Assembly: GCF_900182705.1 (NCBI RefSeq)
Contig: NZ_FXTP01000002.1
Location: 62,001-126,000, forward strand
Length of the DNA stretch: 64,000 nucleotides
Source: Gracilimonas mengyeensis
Lineage (GTDB): Bacteria; Bacteroidota; Rhodothermia; Balneolales; Balneolaceae
Direction: 5' to 3'
Part shown: positions 9,601 through 18,539 of the stretch, piece by piece
Layout: each line of letters starts with the position of its first letter
How positions within the stretch are numbered: the stretch's first letter is position 1
Notes under the pieces: model-generated
What the model was told of the DNA's origin: nothing
Databases searched by the model: none
What the model saw: only the letters and a program-made list of their open reading frames with translations
Program-made: the position numbers and the translations under genes

Positions 9601-9817
9601 ATATCCCGAGAATGACCGATTTAGTACCGATTACCTCAAAATTGATTACTCAGCCAAATACAGAGTACCAATGTTAGGTGGTAATAGTGAAATTTTCTTT
9701 GATATCTCGAATCTGAATAGTGCTAATAACCAACAGGTTCAAAGATCTATTAATGGAGATTCGAATATTCAGAACTACGGTCTTACTGCCAATCTTGGGA
9801 TAAGATTTAGGTACTAA
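6689..9817 (+). CDS. TonB-dependent outer-membrane receptor, carbohydrate type (copy 1)
   Basis: 1042 residues from the ATG at 6689, chosen because MNKVLLTVFTLLFGVTLLSAQ is a clean signal peptide. The upstream ATG at 6620 lacks this. A CarboxypepD-regulatory-like domain spans about residues 27-105, then a plug (PDFNAAAALGRLPGVS, VIRGLAPEYNAIEIEG, TPDMNANSIGGTVNMEL) and a beta barrel with the late motifs SRPDYNLLSPK and GNPDLKPAKSENHDI, ending in an aromatic residue. These motifs match the large Xanthomonas/Caulobacter-type sugar receptors rather than SusC, and no SusD follows. It probably takes up xylan fragments, inferred from context. Two sorting-domain proteins follow in the same operon. 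Confidence 0.9.
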   Translation: MNKVLLTVFTLLFGVTLLSAQNTSSGHGQIRGTITDAGNGEVLIGVNVAIKGTSIGAATDIDGNYIIRRVPAGTHTLVVSYIGYERIEEEIEVEDGETLEYNVELVQVAVQGEGVTVSAQREGQIEAINQQITSDNIVNVVSETKIQELPDFNAAAALGRLPGVSTTQSSGEANKVVIRGLAPEYNAIEIEGVQLASTGSSTIGLSSNPGVGSGRVNNDRSVDLTMVSPYMIRMIEVYKSLTPDMNANSIGGTVNMELRKAPEGLHWDAMWQQGYTAKSNTLGNYRAVGSVSNRFLNNKLGVYALVNAESYDRNSDNLNTDYGIAGSIEEADPETGFRPVEVTSVSFNRHLETRDRLGANLILDYDLGKGSVKFVNMFASINSDFTDHNQSINYNNGRMDWRMSLGETEIQQRVHSLRVDYDFDWLQVNLSGSYTGARNTLEDSPVLTFNQTQAVNPAPRDNIQPENLVDRQADFRGIDDVILRSGNLFSNYYEEDKFTYKADFEIPFNIGAGANGFFKFGGQFVDQETSTDQETPYLAFDGNANATDDNIANSLSRTLRDQFGLTTNDQGVFTGTSLETRNDDLYDAFLGNDYGQVFFAANPNTLVDVLNFVIGNPDFDASNEERSSGAQGGWYDGPYQALSNDYTYQEDYFATYAMTKLNFGKFMVIGGARYEEVNSEYFAYNARDQRNAQAQIMYDTTSSASNSFLLPMVQGRFSVTDWMDLRYSYTQTLSRPDYNLLSPKFTITQGNSIYTGNPDLKPAKSENHDINLTFHANKIGLLSVGAFQKSIENFVYTASYQINLAEEAGIDQVSNYQLICNQYYRDKYDLSCADGAALITPVVNPTTGAATATVSRPVNNPNDGLVRGLEFDFQHNFWYLPRALSNMVFGINYARIFSEIETPFYDQGSRIVGEGRNVREEFFLVDSSFTSRLSGQPNHVMNTYLGFDYKGFSTRISVLLQTNTFGGSGGRYPENDRFSTDYLKIDYSAKYRVPMLGGNSEIFFDISNLNSANNQQVQRSINGDSNIQNYGLTANLGIRFRY

Positions 9818-9867
9818 ACAAACCAATATTTTTAAATCAATAATTAACCAAACAATAAGGAGTCAAT

Positions 9868-11733
9868 ATGAAGCACCTGTTACTATCTTTATCTATCGCG
9901 ATGTTCTTCTGTACATCGTTGATGGCTCAAAAAGATACCGTGGTTGTTACTGGCTATTATGAGTTACTTCAAGCAGGTAACGCAGACGAAGCACGCGGTA
10001 CGCTAAACAGAGCTATCGAGGATGTGAAGGCCAACGGAGATATCAACAATACTGTATTCAAGCTTAAGCCATATGAAGTGTATGTGCTTACAAGCAGTAT
10101 TTTTATGGATGTTGGTGAGGACCTTGAAATAGTAGGCCCCGAACCCCTCCGTGCCGGAGAAGGAACTGACGAAGAAATTCAGAACTCAGCCCCACCACAA
10201 CTTGTATGGACTGAGGAAGAAATTGACCGTGTATATATCATTCAGACTTTCGGCGACCTGAAAATGGAAAATGTCTGGGTTCGCGGAGCCGATATTCAAG
10301 GCAATCAAGTTCAAACTGGTATTGTTTTTGAAGACACCGTTGCAACCGGTCAGGAGCCTGACAAAGAATATGGCCGATTTGACGGAGTTATATTCGACTA
10401 TTTCCCAATTGGTGCTGAATCAGGTGGTGCTGTTACGGTAAAAGCAGATAACTTTGTTGGGATCTTTAAAAATAGTTATTTCCGTAATTTGACCGATAGT
10501 CACTTTCAATACTATGGACGTGCTGTATCTTTCCCATATCAATCCACAGGCTTTCATTACGACAGTTTATTATTCGAAAACACTACTTTTGCGAATTTAA
10601 GTCGTATTGTGATGATGGAGGGCAATCAAAATGCATCCAATATTCACTTGAACCACGTCACGATGATCAACTCTCTTGAGTGGGCTATCCAAACAGGCTG
10701 GTGGGAAGATTTATCGATTACAAACTCCATCTTCGTGAATACCAACATGATTGGTCAGCGACCAGTTGATGTGTGCCCCGAAGGAACAGATGCTGATATT
10801 GATGATTTCTACGACGGCTTGTGTAATCCTCTTGGCGGAGGCGTGGTACAAGATCCTGTACTAGTAGATTCCCTTGGTTTTGAAGTGGACTTCACTGACC
10901 AAGACCGCCAGATTTATATCGGCAACAACGTGTTCTATATCGAGGATTACCTCGAAGATTGGTACATGAACAGTCCTTGGAGCCAGGAGCAGATTCAGTC
11001 TCGTGACGATATTCTGTTACGCTTCCCATCACCTCCAATTGGACAAGAAGCATATGAGTATGTGGATTCTACCGATTCAGAAGGTAACGATGTGTTCCCA
11101 CGCATGACCATCGACTCCACTACTTTCTATGATGATCCGGCAGACTTTATTGTCCCAGCTACAAATCAGGACACCATGCTTACCTTTGTGATGTACAAAT
11201 GGGATGATAACTCAGATGTTGACTGGTCTTACCGGCCTGCTGCGGGTTACAATCAAACATGGCCATTGCCTGAAAACATGGCATACAACAATACTGAGTA
11301 CCAAACAGCAGCTTGGGGCGGTTATCCAATGGGTGACTTGAACTGGTATCCCGATCAATTAGCTGACTGGGAAGCCAATCAAAGAGAAGCTGATTGGGCG
11401 CAGATTGAAGAATATATGAATGAAGGTGTAGTTGTAAGCTCAGAGCGAGAAGCTGGTACTCCTAAAGGCTTTGCACTTGAGCAAAACTATCCTAACCCAT
11501 TCAACCCTACCACGAATATTTCTTACAGCATCCCTGAAGCATCAGACGTAAGTCTTACAATCTACAATGCGATGGGACAAGAAGTAGCAACCCTATATCA
11601 GGGCATGCAGTCTGCAGGTAATCACACGGTTACCTTCAATGCATCTAATTTGGCTAGCGGCATCTATTTCTACCGCTTAGACTCACCTGATGCAGGAGTT
11701 TCTATTACCAGAAAACTTACGCTTATCAAATAA
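9868..11733 (+). CDS. Secreted right-handed beta-helix-like protein with type A sorting domain (copy 1)
   Basis: 621 residues: signal peptide (1-20, ending SLMAQ), a central region of short parallel strands (FENTTFANLSRIVMMEG, ITNSIFVNTNMIG, YIGNNVFYIED) typical of pectate-lyase-like helices, and a C-terminal sorting domain (about 533-621) beginning FALEQNYPNPFNPTT and ending KLTLIK. The sorting domain implies secretion by the type IX system and surface attachment. A Shine-Dalgarno AAGGAG at 9857-9862 supports the start. It is paralogous to the protein at 21676, sharing the GDLNWYPD region near residue 490. No catalytic residues are recognisable, so it may bind rather than cleave glycan. It lies 50 bases after the receptor. 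Confidence 0.8.
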   Translation: MKHLLLSLSIAMFFCTSLMAQKDTVVVTGYYELLQAGNADEARGTLNRAIEDVKANGDINNTVFKLKPYEVYVLTSSIFMDVGEDLEIVGPEPLRAGEGTDEEIQNSAPPQLVWTEEEIDRVYIIQTFGDLKMENVWVRGADIQGNQVQTGIVFEDTVATGQEPDKEYGRFDGVIFDYFPIGAESGGAVTVKADNFVGIFKNSYFRNLTDSHFQYYGRAVSFPYQSTGFHYDSLLFENTTFANLSRIVMMEGNQNASNIHLNHVTMINSLEWAIQTGWWEDLSITNSIFVNTNMIGQRPVDVCPEGTDADIDDFYDGLCNPLGGGVVQDPVLVDSLGFEVDFTDQDRQIYIGNNVFYIEDYLEDWYMNSPWSQEQIQSRDDILLRFPSPPIGQEAYEYVDSTDSEGNDVFPRMTIDSTTFYDDPADFIVPATNQDTMLTFVMYKWDDNSDVDWSYRPAAGYNQTWPLPENMAYNNTEYQTAAWGGYPMGDLNWYPDQLADWEANQREADWAQIEEYMNEGVVVSSEREAGTPKGFALEQNYPNPFNPTTNISYSIPEASDVSLTIYNAMGQEVATLYQGMQSAGNHTVTFNASNLASGIYFYRLDSPDAGVSITRKLTLIK

Positions 11734-11814
11734 GCTAACAACTTTTCGATGCGGAGGGATGGGCATACTATGTGTCCATTCCGCCTCATCACTAATAATA
11801 CAATGGAGGAATAT

Positions 11815-14800
11815 ATGAAGAGGATTACTATGACCTTTGCGTTGATACTCGGCCTTATATTTTCGGGGGCCAGTATCGTTTATGCGCAAACTAACGGCAA
11901 TTTGGTTACGCAGTGGGGAGCCACAGAGCGAGGTACAACTTGGCCAATTCTTAATACAGCTGAAACACCTGATGGAACTGGAATTATGGGTTCAGAAGAA
12001 GGAGCAAATCAAGCTGGCTGGAAAACTATACGCGGAGGATTTGACGCCGTGAACTTAGAAGTTGGAGAGACTTTTGTGATTTCCGGGCAAATGGAATTTG
12101 TAGGAAGTGGATTAGGGGAAGCTTATTCACCTATCCGTTACGCACTTACCTATGAGGAATCTCTTGGAGAGTTAGAACATGCAAATACGGATTCTGCACT
12201 ATGGACTTCGTCTGGATCATACGGGTATGAATTTACACCTACTTCAGGTGCAGGAACACTTCCGAATGGTGCTGGAGGTGGTGGAAATGTTTGGACTGTC
12301 ATTAATGGGGGATGGAATAGTACCTATAGTAACGGAGGATATCCAGTGGGTACATTTGATCAGGTTCCCAGTTTAGCAGCAATAGTTGAAGGGACTTATG
12401 ACTGGAGTATCTCTTATACATTAAATGCTGATTCAACCGCCGAAGTAAGATTTTATTTGGCAGAACAAAATGATGAATATTACTTTGCTGGTACAGTTAC
12501 AGACACTGCCATGACAACTTCCATAAATGCCATAAATTTCGGTTTGGGTGAAAATATGGAAGATGCAGCAACACTTACTGAATTTAATGTATCTGGGGTT
12601 ACCTATTATAAAGGTGATCCAATAGATGTTCCCCTGCCACCATTTGAGTCTCATTATCTGACCCAATGGGGAGCTGACGAGCGTTATTCCGACTGGCCAG
12701 TTTTACGAGACTCCAGCTCACTTGATGGCGATGCCAGCATGGGTGGAACCGGTGAAACCGTGAACGGTTGGGCCTCTTTAATTGGCGCGTTTGATTATAA
12801 TGTAGGAGCTGAAATGGGCGAGGCTGTAATTGTACGTGGTGAGATGACCATTGACGGTAGCCTTGGTGCCGGTTACACTCCAATTAGATATGCATTCCTC
12901 AATCTTGAAAGCGGAGCCACACTTAACAATGCATATACAGACTCTGCAGCATGGTCTGGAACCAGCTCTTCCACGGGTTATTCCTTTATGCCACGTTCCG
13001 GAGCTGCTGACCTGGCTAACGGTAACGGAGGAAGCGGAACAGCCTGGTGGTTCGCCAATTCTAACTGGTTGAGCACATATGGAAATAATGGTCCTATGGG
13101 AACCTATTTGCAAGTTCCTTCTCTGGCAGAAATGGAAGCAGGTACGTACGAGTGGGCTATGTCAGTACATCCAATTGACAGCTTGACCAATGAGATCCGA
13201 TTCTACATGATTCATGAAGATGAGGAATATTATTTTGGTGGAACGGTACAGGATACTGCTACTACGACTTCCTTTAATGCTGTAGCTTTTGGATTCCAGG
13301 GAGCCGAAGGGTTTACCCAGGTTGATTTTGAAGCTGTTGAAGTAGACAAAGGAGATCCTATCGAGGTTCCATTGCCACCATTCGATTCTCATTATCTCAC
13401 CCAATGGGGTGCTGATTCACGGTACCAGGGATGGCCTATACTGCGCGATTCTACCTCAGGTGAATACCTTGCTGGTGATGCCGGAATGGGTGGAAATGGA
13501 GAGCCTGCAGACGGTTGGGCATCTCTGATTGGTGCTTTTGATTACGATGTACAAGCGGAAGCAGGTAGTGCACTGATTCTATCAGGTGAAATGACCCTGA
13601 ACGGAAGCCTTGGTGCTGGATATACTCCACTAAGATTTGCACTCGCAAACTTTGAGGATTTAGGTGAACTGAATAACGCTTATACTGATTCAGCGTACTG
13701 GTCGCAACCTTCAACCAACTCCTCTGGTTATTCTTTCATGCCGCTATCCGGAGCCGGTGACTTGGCTAACGGTAATGGTGGTAGCGGAACCAACTGGTGG
13801 TACGCCAACAGTAACTGGCTGAGCACCTATGGAAACAACGCGCCGATCGGTACGTTCACTCCAATCCCTTACCTTGCTGAAATGGAAGCTGGTACATACG
13901 AGTGGGCAATCTCAGTAGAGCCTATCGATGATTTAACCAATGAAATCCGTTTCTACTTCATCCATGAAGAGGACGATTATTATTATGCTGGAACCATTCA
14001 GGATACTGCTTCAACCACTACCTTTAATGCAGTAGCATTTGGATTCCAGGGCGTGGATGGATTCACTCAGGTTAATTTTGAAGCTGTTGAAGTTGATAAA
14101 GGAGATCCTATTGAGGTTCCTGAACCAGCTTTCTATGACCATTATATTCCAACAGGATCTTTTGGGTTCTTAGGTGGAAAATATGGTGGCGACTGGACAT
14201 TGACTCCGGGTGAATTTACAGGTAATACATCAGTCTCAGGTAGCGCAGCTACCGATTGGGCTGCCGTTCGAGCAGGCTTTGAAGTACCTTCTACTCCAGG
14301 TAGTGGTGACGAAGCTGCCTTGGTTATTGAGGATGCTTCTTTGAGCTTCGCCGGTGGTGGATTTGAAGAAGCTGACAGCTTCCTGTTTGGCGTGTTTGAA
14401 GCTGCCGATGCCGGAGTTGTTGACTCTACAGAAGAAAGAGGTTATGAGTGGACTGGAAGCGAAGCAATGCATACTGGTTACCTTGTAAATCCACTTGCTG
14501 GTACTGTATCAGCTATCGATAACGGCGTTTGGTATGATGCCACAGCTGAAACAGCCACAGAAATTGGCGCTGTAAGCAGTACCGGTACACCAACAGCTGG
14601 TGATTATGACTTATCAATATCCGTACAACCTGGTACAGGTGGTATGATTGTTAAAGTTTCATTGATGAAAGAGGATGGAAGCTTCAGCTTCGAAGGATCT
14701 TTTGTTGATGCAAACTCAACTGCAACCACTTTCAATGGACTGAACTTTGCAGTTAACAATTCTTCAACCACAGGATTGGATATCGAGGATGTTGAGATCA

Positions 14801-15120
14801 CACAAGGTGCAGGACTCGCGGTATCAAACGAAGCCGAACGATCTAATGCATTGCCTAAAGTGTTTGCCTTAGAGCAAAACTATCCCAACCCATTTAACCC
14901 AACTACAAACATCAACTTTGATCTGCCTAAGTCTGCAGATGTACAACTGACTGTTTTCAACATGTTGGGTCAAAAAGTAATGACGCTTGTAAACGAAAGA
15001 ATGCAGGCTGGTGCACATAATGTTACTTTCGACGCCAGAAACCTGGCTAGTGGCATGTATGTATATCGCATCCAGGCCGGTGATTTCACAAGCACTAAGA
15101 AAATGATGCTTATCAAATAA
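11815..15120 (+). CDS. Large surface protein with three tandem ~250-residue repeats plus a fourth divergent one and a type A sorting domain
   Basis: 1101 residues from ATG 11815, which has GGAGGA five bases upstream and opens a signal peptide ending SIVYAQ. Three tandem units, each starting near LTQWGA, are joined by linkers KGDPIDVPLPPF (residue 266), KGDPIEVPLPPF (512) and KGDPIEVPEPAF (762). The spacing is 246 and 250 residues. Units 2 and 3 are very alike (SLGAGYTP, NGNGGSGT, NSNWLSTYGNN). A fourth, diverged unit follows, then the sorting domain (about 1015-1101, LEQNYPNPFNPTT to MMLIK). I do not recognise the repeat fold. All-beta composition, no Cys and a position after a receptor suggest a surface glycan-binding protein, which is inference. 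Confidence 0.85.
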   Translation: MKRITMTFALILGLIFSGASIVYAQTNGNLVTQWGATERGTTWPILNTAETPDGTGIMGSEEGANQAGWKTIRGGFDAVNLEVGETFVISGQMEFVGSGLGEAYSPIRYALTYEESLGELEHANTDSALWTSSGSYGYEFTPTSGAGTLPNGAGGGGNVWTVINGGWNSTYSNGGYPVGTFDQVPSLAAIVEGTYDWSISYTLNADSTAEVRFYLAEQNDEYYFAGTVTDTAMTTSINAINFGLGENMEDAATLTEFNVSGVTYYKGDPIDVPLPPFESHYLTQWGADERYSDWPVLRDSSSLDGDASMGGTGETVNGWASLIGAFDYNVGAEMGEAVIVRGEMTIDGSLGAGYTPIRYAFLNLESGATLNNAYTDSAAWSGTSSSTGYSFMPRSGAADLANGNGGSGTAWWFANSNWLSTYGNNGPMGTYLQVPSLAEMEAGTYEWAMSVHPIDSLTNEIRFYMIHEDEEYYFGGTVQDTATTTSFNAVAFGFQGAEGFTQVDFEAVEVDKGDPIEVPLPPFDSHYLTQWGADSRYQGWPILRDSTSGEYLAGDAGMGGNGEPADGWASLIGAFDYDVQAEAGSALILSGEMTLNGSLGAGYTPLRFALANFEDLGELNNAYTDSAYWSQPSTNSSGYSFMPLSGAGDLANGNGGSGTNWWYANSNWLSTYGNNAPIGTFTPIPYLAEMEAGTYEWAISVEPIDDLTNEIRFYFIHEEDDYYYAGTIQDTASTTTFNAVAFGFQGVDGFTQVNFEAVEVDKGDPIEVPEPAFYDHYIPTGSFGFLGGKYGGDWTLTPGEFTGNTSVSGSAATDWAAVRAGFEVPSTPGSGDEAALVIEDASLSFAGGGFEEADSFLFGVFEAADAGVVDSTEERGYEWTGSEAMHTGYLVNPLAGTVSAIDNGVWYDATAETATEIGAVSSTGTPTAGDYDLSISVQPGTGGMIVKVSLMKEDGSFSFEGSFVDANSTATTFNGLNFAVNNSSTTGLDIEDVEITQGAGLAVSNEAERSNALPKVFALEQNYPNPFNPTTNINFDLPKSADVQLTVFNMLGQKVMTLVNERMQAGAHNVTFDARNLASGMYVYRIQAGDFTSTKKMMLIK

Positions 15121-15166
15121 GTATTGGATGATCTTACAGCCTTCAAAAGGTTGTTAAATGCACCTG

Positions 15167-15199
15167 AACCTGCTTCCTGTAAAGGAAGCAGGTTTTTTT
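15167..15199 (+). terminator. Rho-independent terminator of the receptor-1 operon
   Basis: AACCTGCTTCC pairs with GGAAGCAGGTT across a TGTAAA loop, followed by a run of seven T residues. It closes the three-gene operon 6689-15120. Confidence 0.92.
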
Positions 15200-16058
15200 A
15201 TGTCTGATATTTTATAAGGAGCTGAAATGTATACAGGAATGAGAATACCGCAGCAGTAAGGATACGCTCGGATAGCTTCAGCTAAATTCTTTACGTTACT
15301 TTGGTAAGCTTATTCAACTTACAGTACCTGAGAATGAACCCAAGCAAAGGTTAGAAGAAAAAGAAGCATAGTAAAGCTCTCATCATTGGAATTAAGTAGT
15401 GCTTTTAGGTTTTTAAGATGAGGAAGGTGATCTATAAAATTTAAGCGCTAAGGATACAATCAGTACTTCTTAACTCATTTTTTTAAAGTTTGGATTATTG
15501 GATGCTAAAGTTACTTGAGTACTATATACTTTAAGTTTTGCTAAATGAAAGTTCGGAGACGGATAAGTCTACATATTTAACCTGAGTTCGAGACAAGAAT
15601 TACGCCAAAATAGGCTAGTCATCGCTGTAGCGGTTAGGTAATTTGGTAACAAAAACTGGAAAGAAAGCCCTGAAAGGGTCAAATAATAGCTCAGGGTAAA
15701 AGCTTCTAAGCGGGTAACCCCTGGATGGTTTGTCAGCAATAAAGAACCCGGGGCTTTTAGGGTATTGAATCATGAATGCTAGTTGAGGGTTGGGCGAACA
15801 TGTTGGCCTGGTGGGGAATGGGAGCCCAAGCTTCGTTCCACGCATCACCCCGCCCCACTTTAGGGGCGAAGCTTGGTTTTTTGATCTCTGAAACACCGCG
15901 TTGCGCCTGCTTGCTCCTCTGAAGCGGAGGCTCAAAAAACAAGCTTACCCGGGGCTATTCAAATTTGCCCCTTTCAGGGGCTTCATAATGACTAAAACTG
16001 TCTGCAAATTATCCAACATCTATAGCAATGAGGAATATTATATCGAAAGGACGTTAAT
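15200..16058. other. Long gene-free tract with repeat debris
   Basis: About 860 bases with no protein-like frame. It holds a fragment of the MITE-like repeat (15577-15630), a perfect 10-bp inverted repeat CCAAGCTTCG/CGAAGCTTGG at 15826-15876 that ends in six T residues and encloses a GCCCC-ACTTTA-GGGGC hairpin, and a GCCCCT-TTC-AGGGGC hairpin at 15967-15981. Open frames here are GC-rich repeat artefacts. Confidence 0.6.
15577..15630 (+). repeat. Fragment of MITE-like repeat (one end only)
   Basis: Starts TTAACCTGAGTTCGAGACAA and continues with a sequence close to the right flank of the IS110 element (AAAATAGGC...GTCATC). No matching opposite end is seen nearby, so it looks like a solo terminus. 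Confidence 0.65.
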
Positions 16059-16335
16059 TTAACGTGAGTTCGATATAAAACCCGTCATCTTGAGCCGTTA
16101 ATTTTGCCCAAAGCCGGAGTAATATCATTGAAGATATGACAGCATCTGTGATGAGTAGTCATCGCGGGCCCAGACCCGAGATCTCCTAACTACCGGCAAC
16201 GCTGGACAACAACGGTGCCATGGTGTGTGCTACGCCATGTGTAGGGAGAACCCGGTTCTGTGATTCCGCTGCGCTACATCTTGACCGGGATGACAGGTCT
16301 ACTTTCGTGCCGTTCTTATCTCCAACTGACGTTAA
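16059..16335. repeat. MITE-like element, complete copy, 277 bp
   Basis: Left end TTAACGTGAGTTCGATATAA and right end (reverse complement) TTAACGTCAGTTGGAGATAA match at 17 of 20 positions. The interior near the right end reads, in reverse complement, GTCATCCCGGTCAAGATGTA and then GCGCAGCGGAATC, nearly identical to the flank of the IS110 element at 57041-57074. No coding capacity. Confidence 0.8.
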
Positions 16336-16377
16336 TTTAACAGGCGGAAAGTGAGGATGCAGATAAACCCAAATAAA

Positions 16378-16403
16378 AAAGGGCACAGAGAATTGTGCCC
16401 TTT
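16378..16403 (-). terminator. Rho-independent terminator of the SSS symporter gene
   Basis: AAAGGGCACA at 16378-16387 pairs perfectly with TGTGCCCTTT at 16394-16403. On the minus strand it runs into a T-rich tail. Confidence 0.92.
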
Positions 16404-16428
16404 AAGCTTGATTGATATAGCCTTTGTA

Positions 16429-18180
16429 TTATGAGAAATACAAGTATATAAATCCGATAATAAGTACCAGTAAAACAGACAAGGAGGTGTCCACCCAGGT
16501 ATAACTTTCACGTGATTTACGTCTGTCCTCATCACTGAGTGTTCCGTAGGTAAGTCCGGCTATCTTATCATAAGAAGGAGGGGCGGTAAGGTAACTTACT
16601 ATGAACATTACGGCTATAGAAACCACAAATATGATCAAGCTATAGTATTGGAAGAAAATGTTATTGACAATCCAAAGGAAAGAACCTTTAGGGTAGCTAA
16701 ACCCTTCAATTAAAGCTACTGGCGTATCAATGGCGAGCCTGAATATCCCCAGGGCAAAACCCACAAAGAGAGCAGAAAGTGCGCCCTGTTTATTTAGCCG
16801 TTTATTGAAAATCCCCAAGAAGAATACCACAAAGATTGGAGGGGCTAAGTATGACTGTACTCCCTGGAGGTAGTCATAAAGACCTCGGCTTCCTTGAATG
16901 ACCGGAATCCATAAAAGTCCGATAATAACCATGACCACTGTTGCAAGACGTCCCATCCATACCAAATGCTCTTCAGAAGATTCTGGCTTAAATTTTTGAT
17001 AGAAATCCATGGTGAATAGTGTTGAGGAGGCATTAAAAACGCCAGCCAGTGAACTCATCAGGGCCGCCAATAGACCAGCCACCACAACACCTCTTAGACC
17101 CACAGGAAGAATATGAGCAACCATGAGTGGAAATGCAGCCTGGGCATTTTGAGTAATTACCCCACCTTGCTCATTGATAAGCTCTTGTTGCAACACCTGC
17201 ATTTGTCCTGATTTAGCGAGAGCAAAGGCAATGATACCTGGAATGATAAAAATGAAAACAGGCAATAATTTCAGGAATGCAGCAGCGATAGTTCCTCGGC
17301 GACCTTCTTTTTCATTAGGAGCTCCTAAAGCACGCTGTACGATATATTGGTCGGTAGTCCAGTACCATAAACCCACGATGGGGGCGGCAAATAGCATTCC
17401 AAACCATGGGTAGTTGGTATTGAAGTACCATGCCATGCGCCCTTCTTCCATCACAGGTGCCCAGGTGCTGTCCATGCCTTCGGGTACCATGGGTTTCCAA
17501 AGGTCAAACATTTCAGGGCCGGCAATTTGATATAAGCTTTCCCAGCCGCCTATGGCTTGCAGTCCATAATAAAGAACCAAAACAGACCCGAACAATAGCA
17601 CAAGGGTTTGTAGTGCTTCTGTGTATGCCACAGCCCGAAGGCCGCCTAATACAGTATATATGCCGGTAAATAGAATAACGAGTATTGAACCGATCCAAAA
17701 GCTGTTCATACCCCAAAAAGAAAGTTCCGGAAGCAGTACGCTGAATACAATACCACCGGCAAAAATACCTACCGCAATTTTAGTAAGCACATATGCGATC
17801 AATGAAATGCCGGATAGCACGGTTCGTGCCAAAGGCGAGAAGCGCTTTTCCAGGAATTCAGGCATGGTGAATACTTTAGATCTAATAAAGAAAGGGAGCA
17901 TCACCCATCCTAAAACCAGCAAACACCATGCGTGAAGTTCATAATGAGCCATCGCAACCCCGTCAGTGGCTCCTGAGCCAGCAAGGCCTACCAAGTGCTC
18001 TGAGCCAATGTTAGAGGCGAAAATGGAGGTTCCAACAATGAGCCACCCTAAATGTCTGCCGGCAAGAAAATAATCATCAGGTGTGTCTGTTTTTTGCTTA
18101 ATCACCCACCAGGCCAGGGCGGCAATGATCGCAAAGTAGAGGGCAATAAATACCCAATCAAGAATAGCAAGAGTTCCCAT
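16429..18180 (-). CDS. Sodium/solute symporter (SSS family), vSGLT-like sugar transporter
   Basis: 583 residues and about 14 hydrophobic segments across the inner membrane. NIGSEHLVGLAGSGA near residue 57 and GLWYWTTDQYIVQRALGA near 270 closely follow the sodium/galactose symporter vSGLT and its relatives, where the Asn/Gln-Tyr region lines the sugar pocket. Likely cargo here is xylose or a xylo-oligosaccharide, judged from the genes around it. It is divergent from the receptor at 18540, with the operator 18398-18436 between them. A terminator follows directly. Together with the GPH transporter at 34097 it gives the locus two unrelated sugar importers. Confidence 0.92.
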   Translation of the reverse strand: MGTLAILDWVFIALYFAIIAALAWWVIKQKTDTPDDYFLAGRHLGWLIVGTSIFASNIGSEHLVGLAGSGATDGVAMAHYELHAWCLLVLGWVMLPFFIRSKVFTMPEFLEKRFSPLARTVLSGISLIAYVLTKIAVGIFAGGIVFSVLLPELSFWGMNSFWIGSILVILFTGIYTVLGGLRAVAYTEALQTLVLLFGSVLVLYYGLQAIGGWESLYQIAGPEMFDLWKPMVPEGMDSTWAPVMEEGRMAWYFNTNYPWFGMLFAAPIVGLWYWTTDQYIVQRALGAPNEKEGRRGTIAAAFLKLLPVFIFIIPGIIAFALAKSGQMQVLQQELINEQGGVITQNAQAAFPLMVAHILPVGLRGVVVAGLLAALMSSLAGVFNASSTLFTMDFYQKFKPESSEEHLVWMGRLATVVMVIIGLLWIPVIQGSRGLYDYLQGVQSYLAPPIFVVFFLGIFNKRLNKQGALSALFVGFALGIFRLAIDTPVALIEGFSYPKGSFLWIVNNIFFQYYSLIIFVVSIAVMFIVSYLTAPPSYDKIAGLTYGTLSDEDRRKSRESYTWVDTSLSVLLVLIIGFIYLYFS

Positions 18181-18539
18181 ATGTTTTATAGATTATAATG
18201 AAGGTTAGGTAAAAAATTCTCCATAAAAAGGTCAATTTATTGCAGTCTGTAAAGACTATGCCAGGCTGCTTTTAGAGAGAAATTTCAAGTTTGATTATTT
18301 AAACGCTAAATAATCTGTTTTTAGGATAAAATCAAAGCATTATATGAATTCAAATATTTTACAAGTGTATTTAATACACTAATTAAAAGCCCGCACATGA
18401 GCAAAACTTGCTCAAATATTTAAAAAAAATTGCTCAAAAAGTTTTTCATCTATTCATTCCATTTTCTATATTAGATGTGGTGCTGTAAGCGCTTTTATTG
18501 AAAATCGTATTAAACAACCGACAAACGGAATAATTGGAC
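18181..18539. promoter_or_regulatory. Divergent intergenic region between SSS symporter and receptor 2
   Basis: About 360 AT-rich bases without a gene. It contains the best operator copy (18398-18436) and a TATATTA box at 18467-18473. The operator could serve both directions. Confidence 0.6.
18398..18473 (+). promoter_or_regulatory. Composite xylan-regulon operator and promoter, receptor 2
   Basis: TGAGCAA-AAC-TTGCTCA at 18398-18414 is a perfect 7-3-7 palindrome. The additional arm TTGCTCA at 18430-18436 gives the same 39-base TGAGCAA-N25-TTGCTCA frame as at 6501. TATATTA at 18467-18473 starts 37 bases after the start of the second arm, identical to receptor 1. Confidence 0.8.

Noticed and set aside
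6689-11733. A SusC/SusD pair
   Set aside because: The receptor has Xanthomonas/Caulobacter-type motifs and the next protein is a beta-helix with a sorting domain and no lipoprotein signal or SusD helices.
15615-15935. 106-codon minus-strand frame in the gene-free tract
   Set aside because: It spans several hairpins and repeat fragments and has the look of translated repeats, not of a protein.
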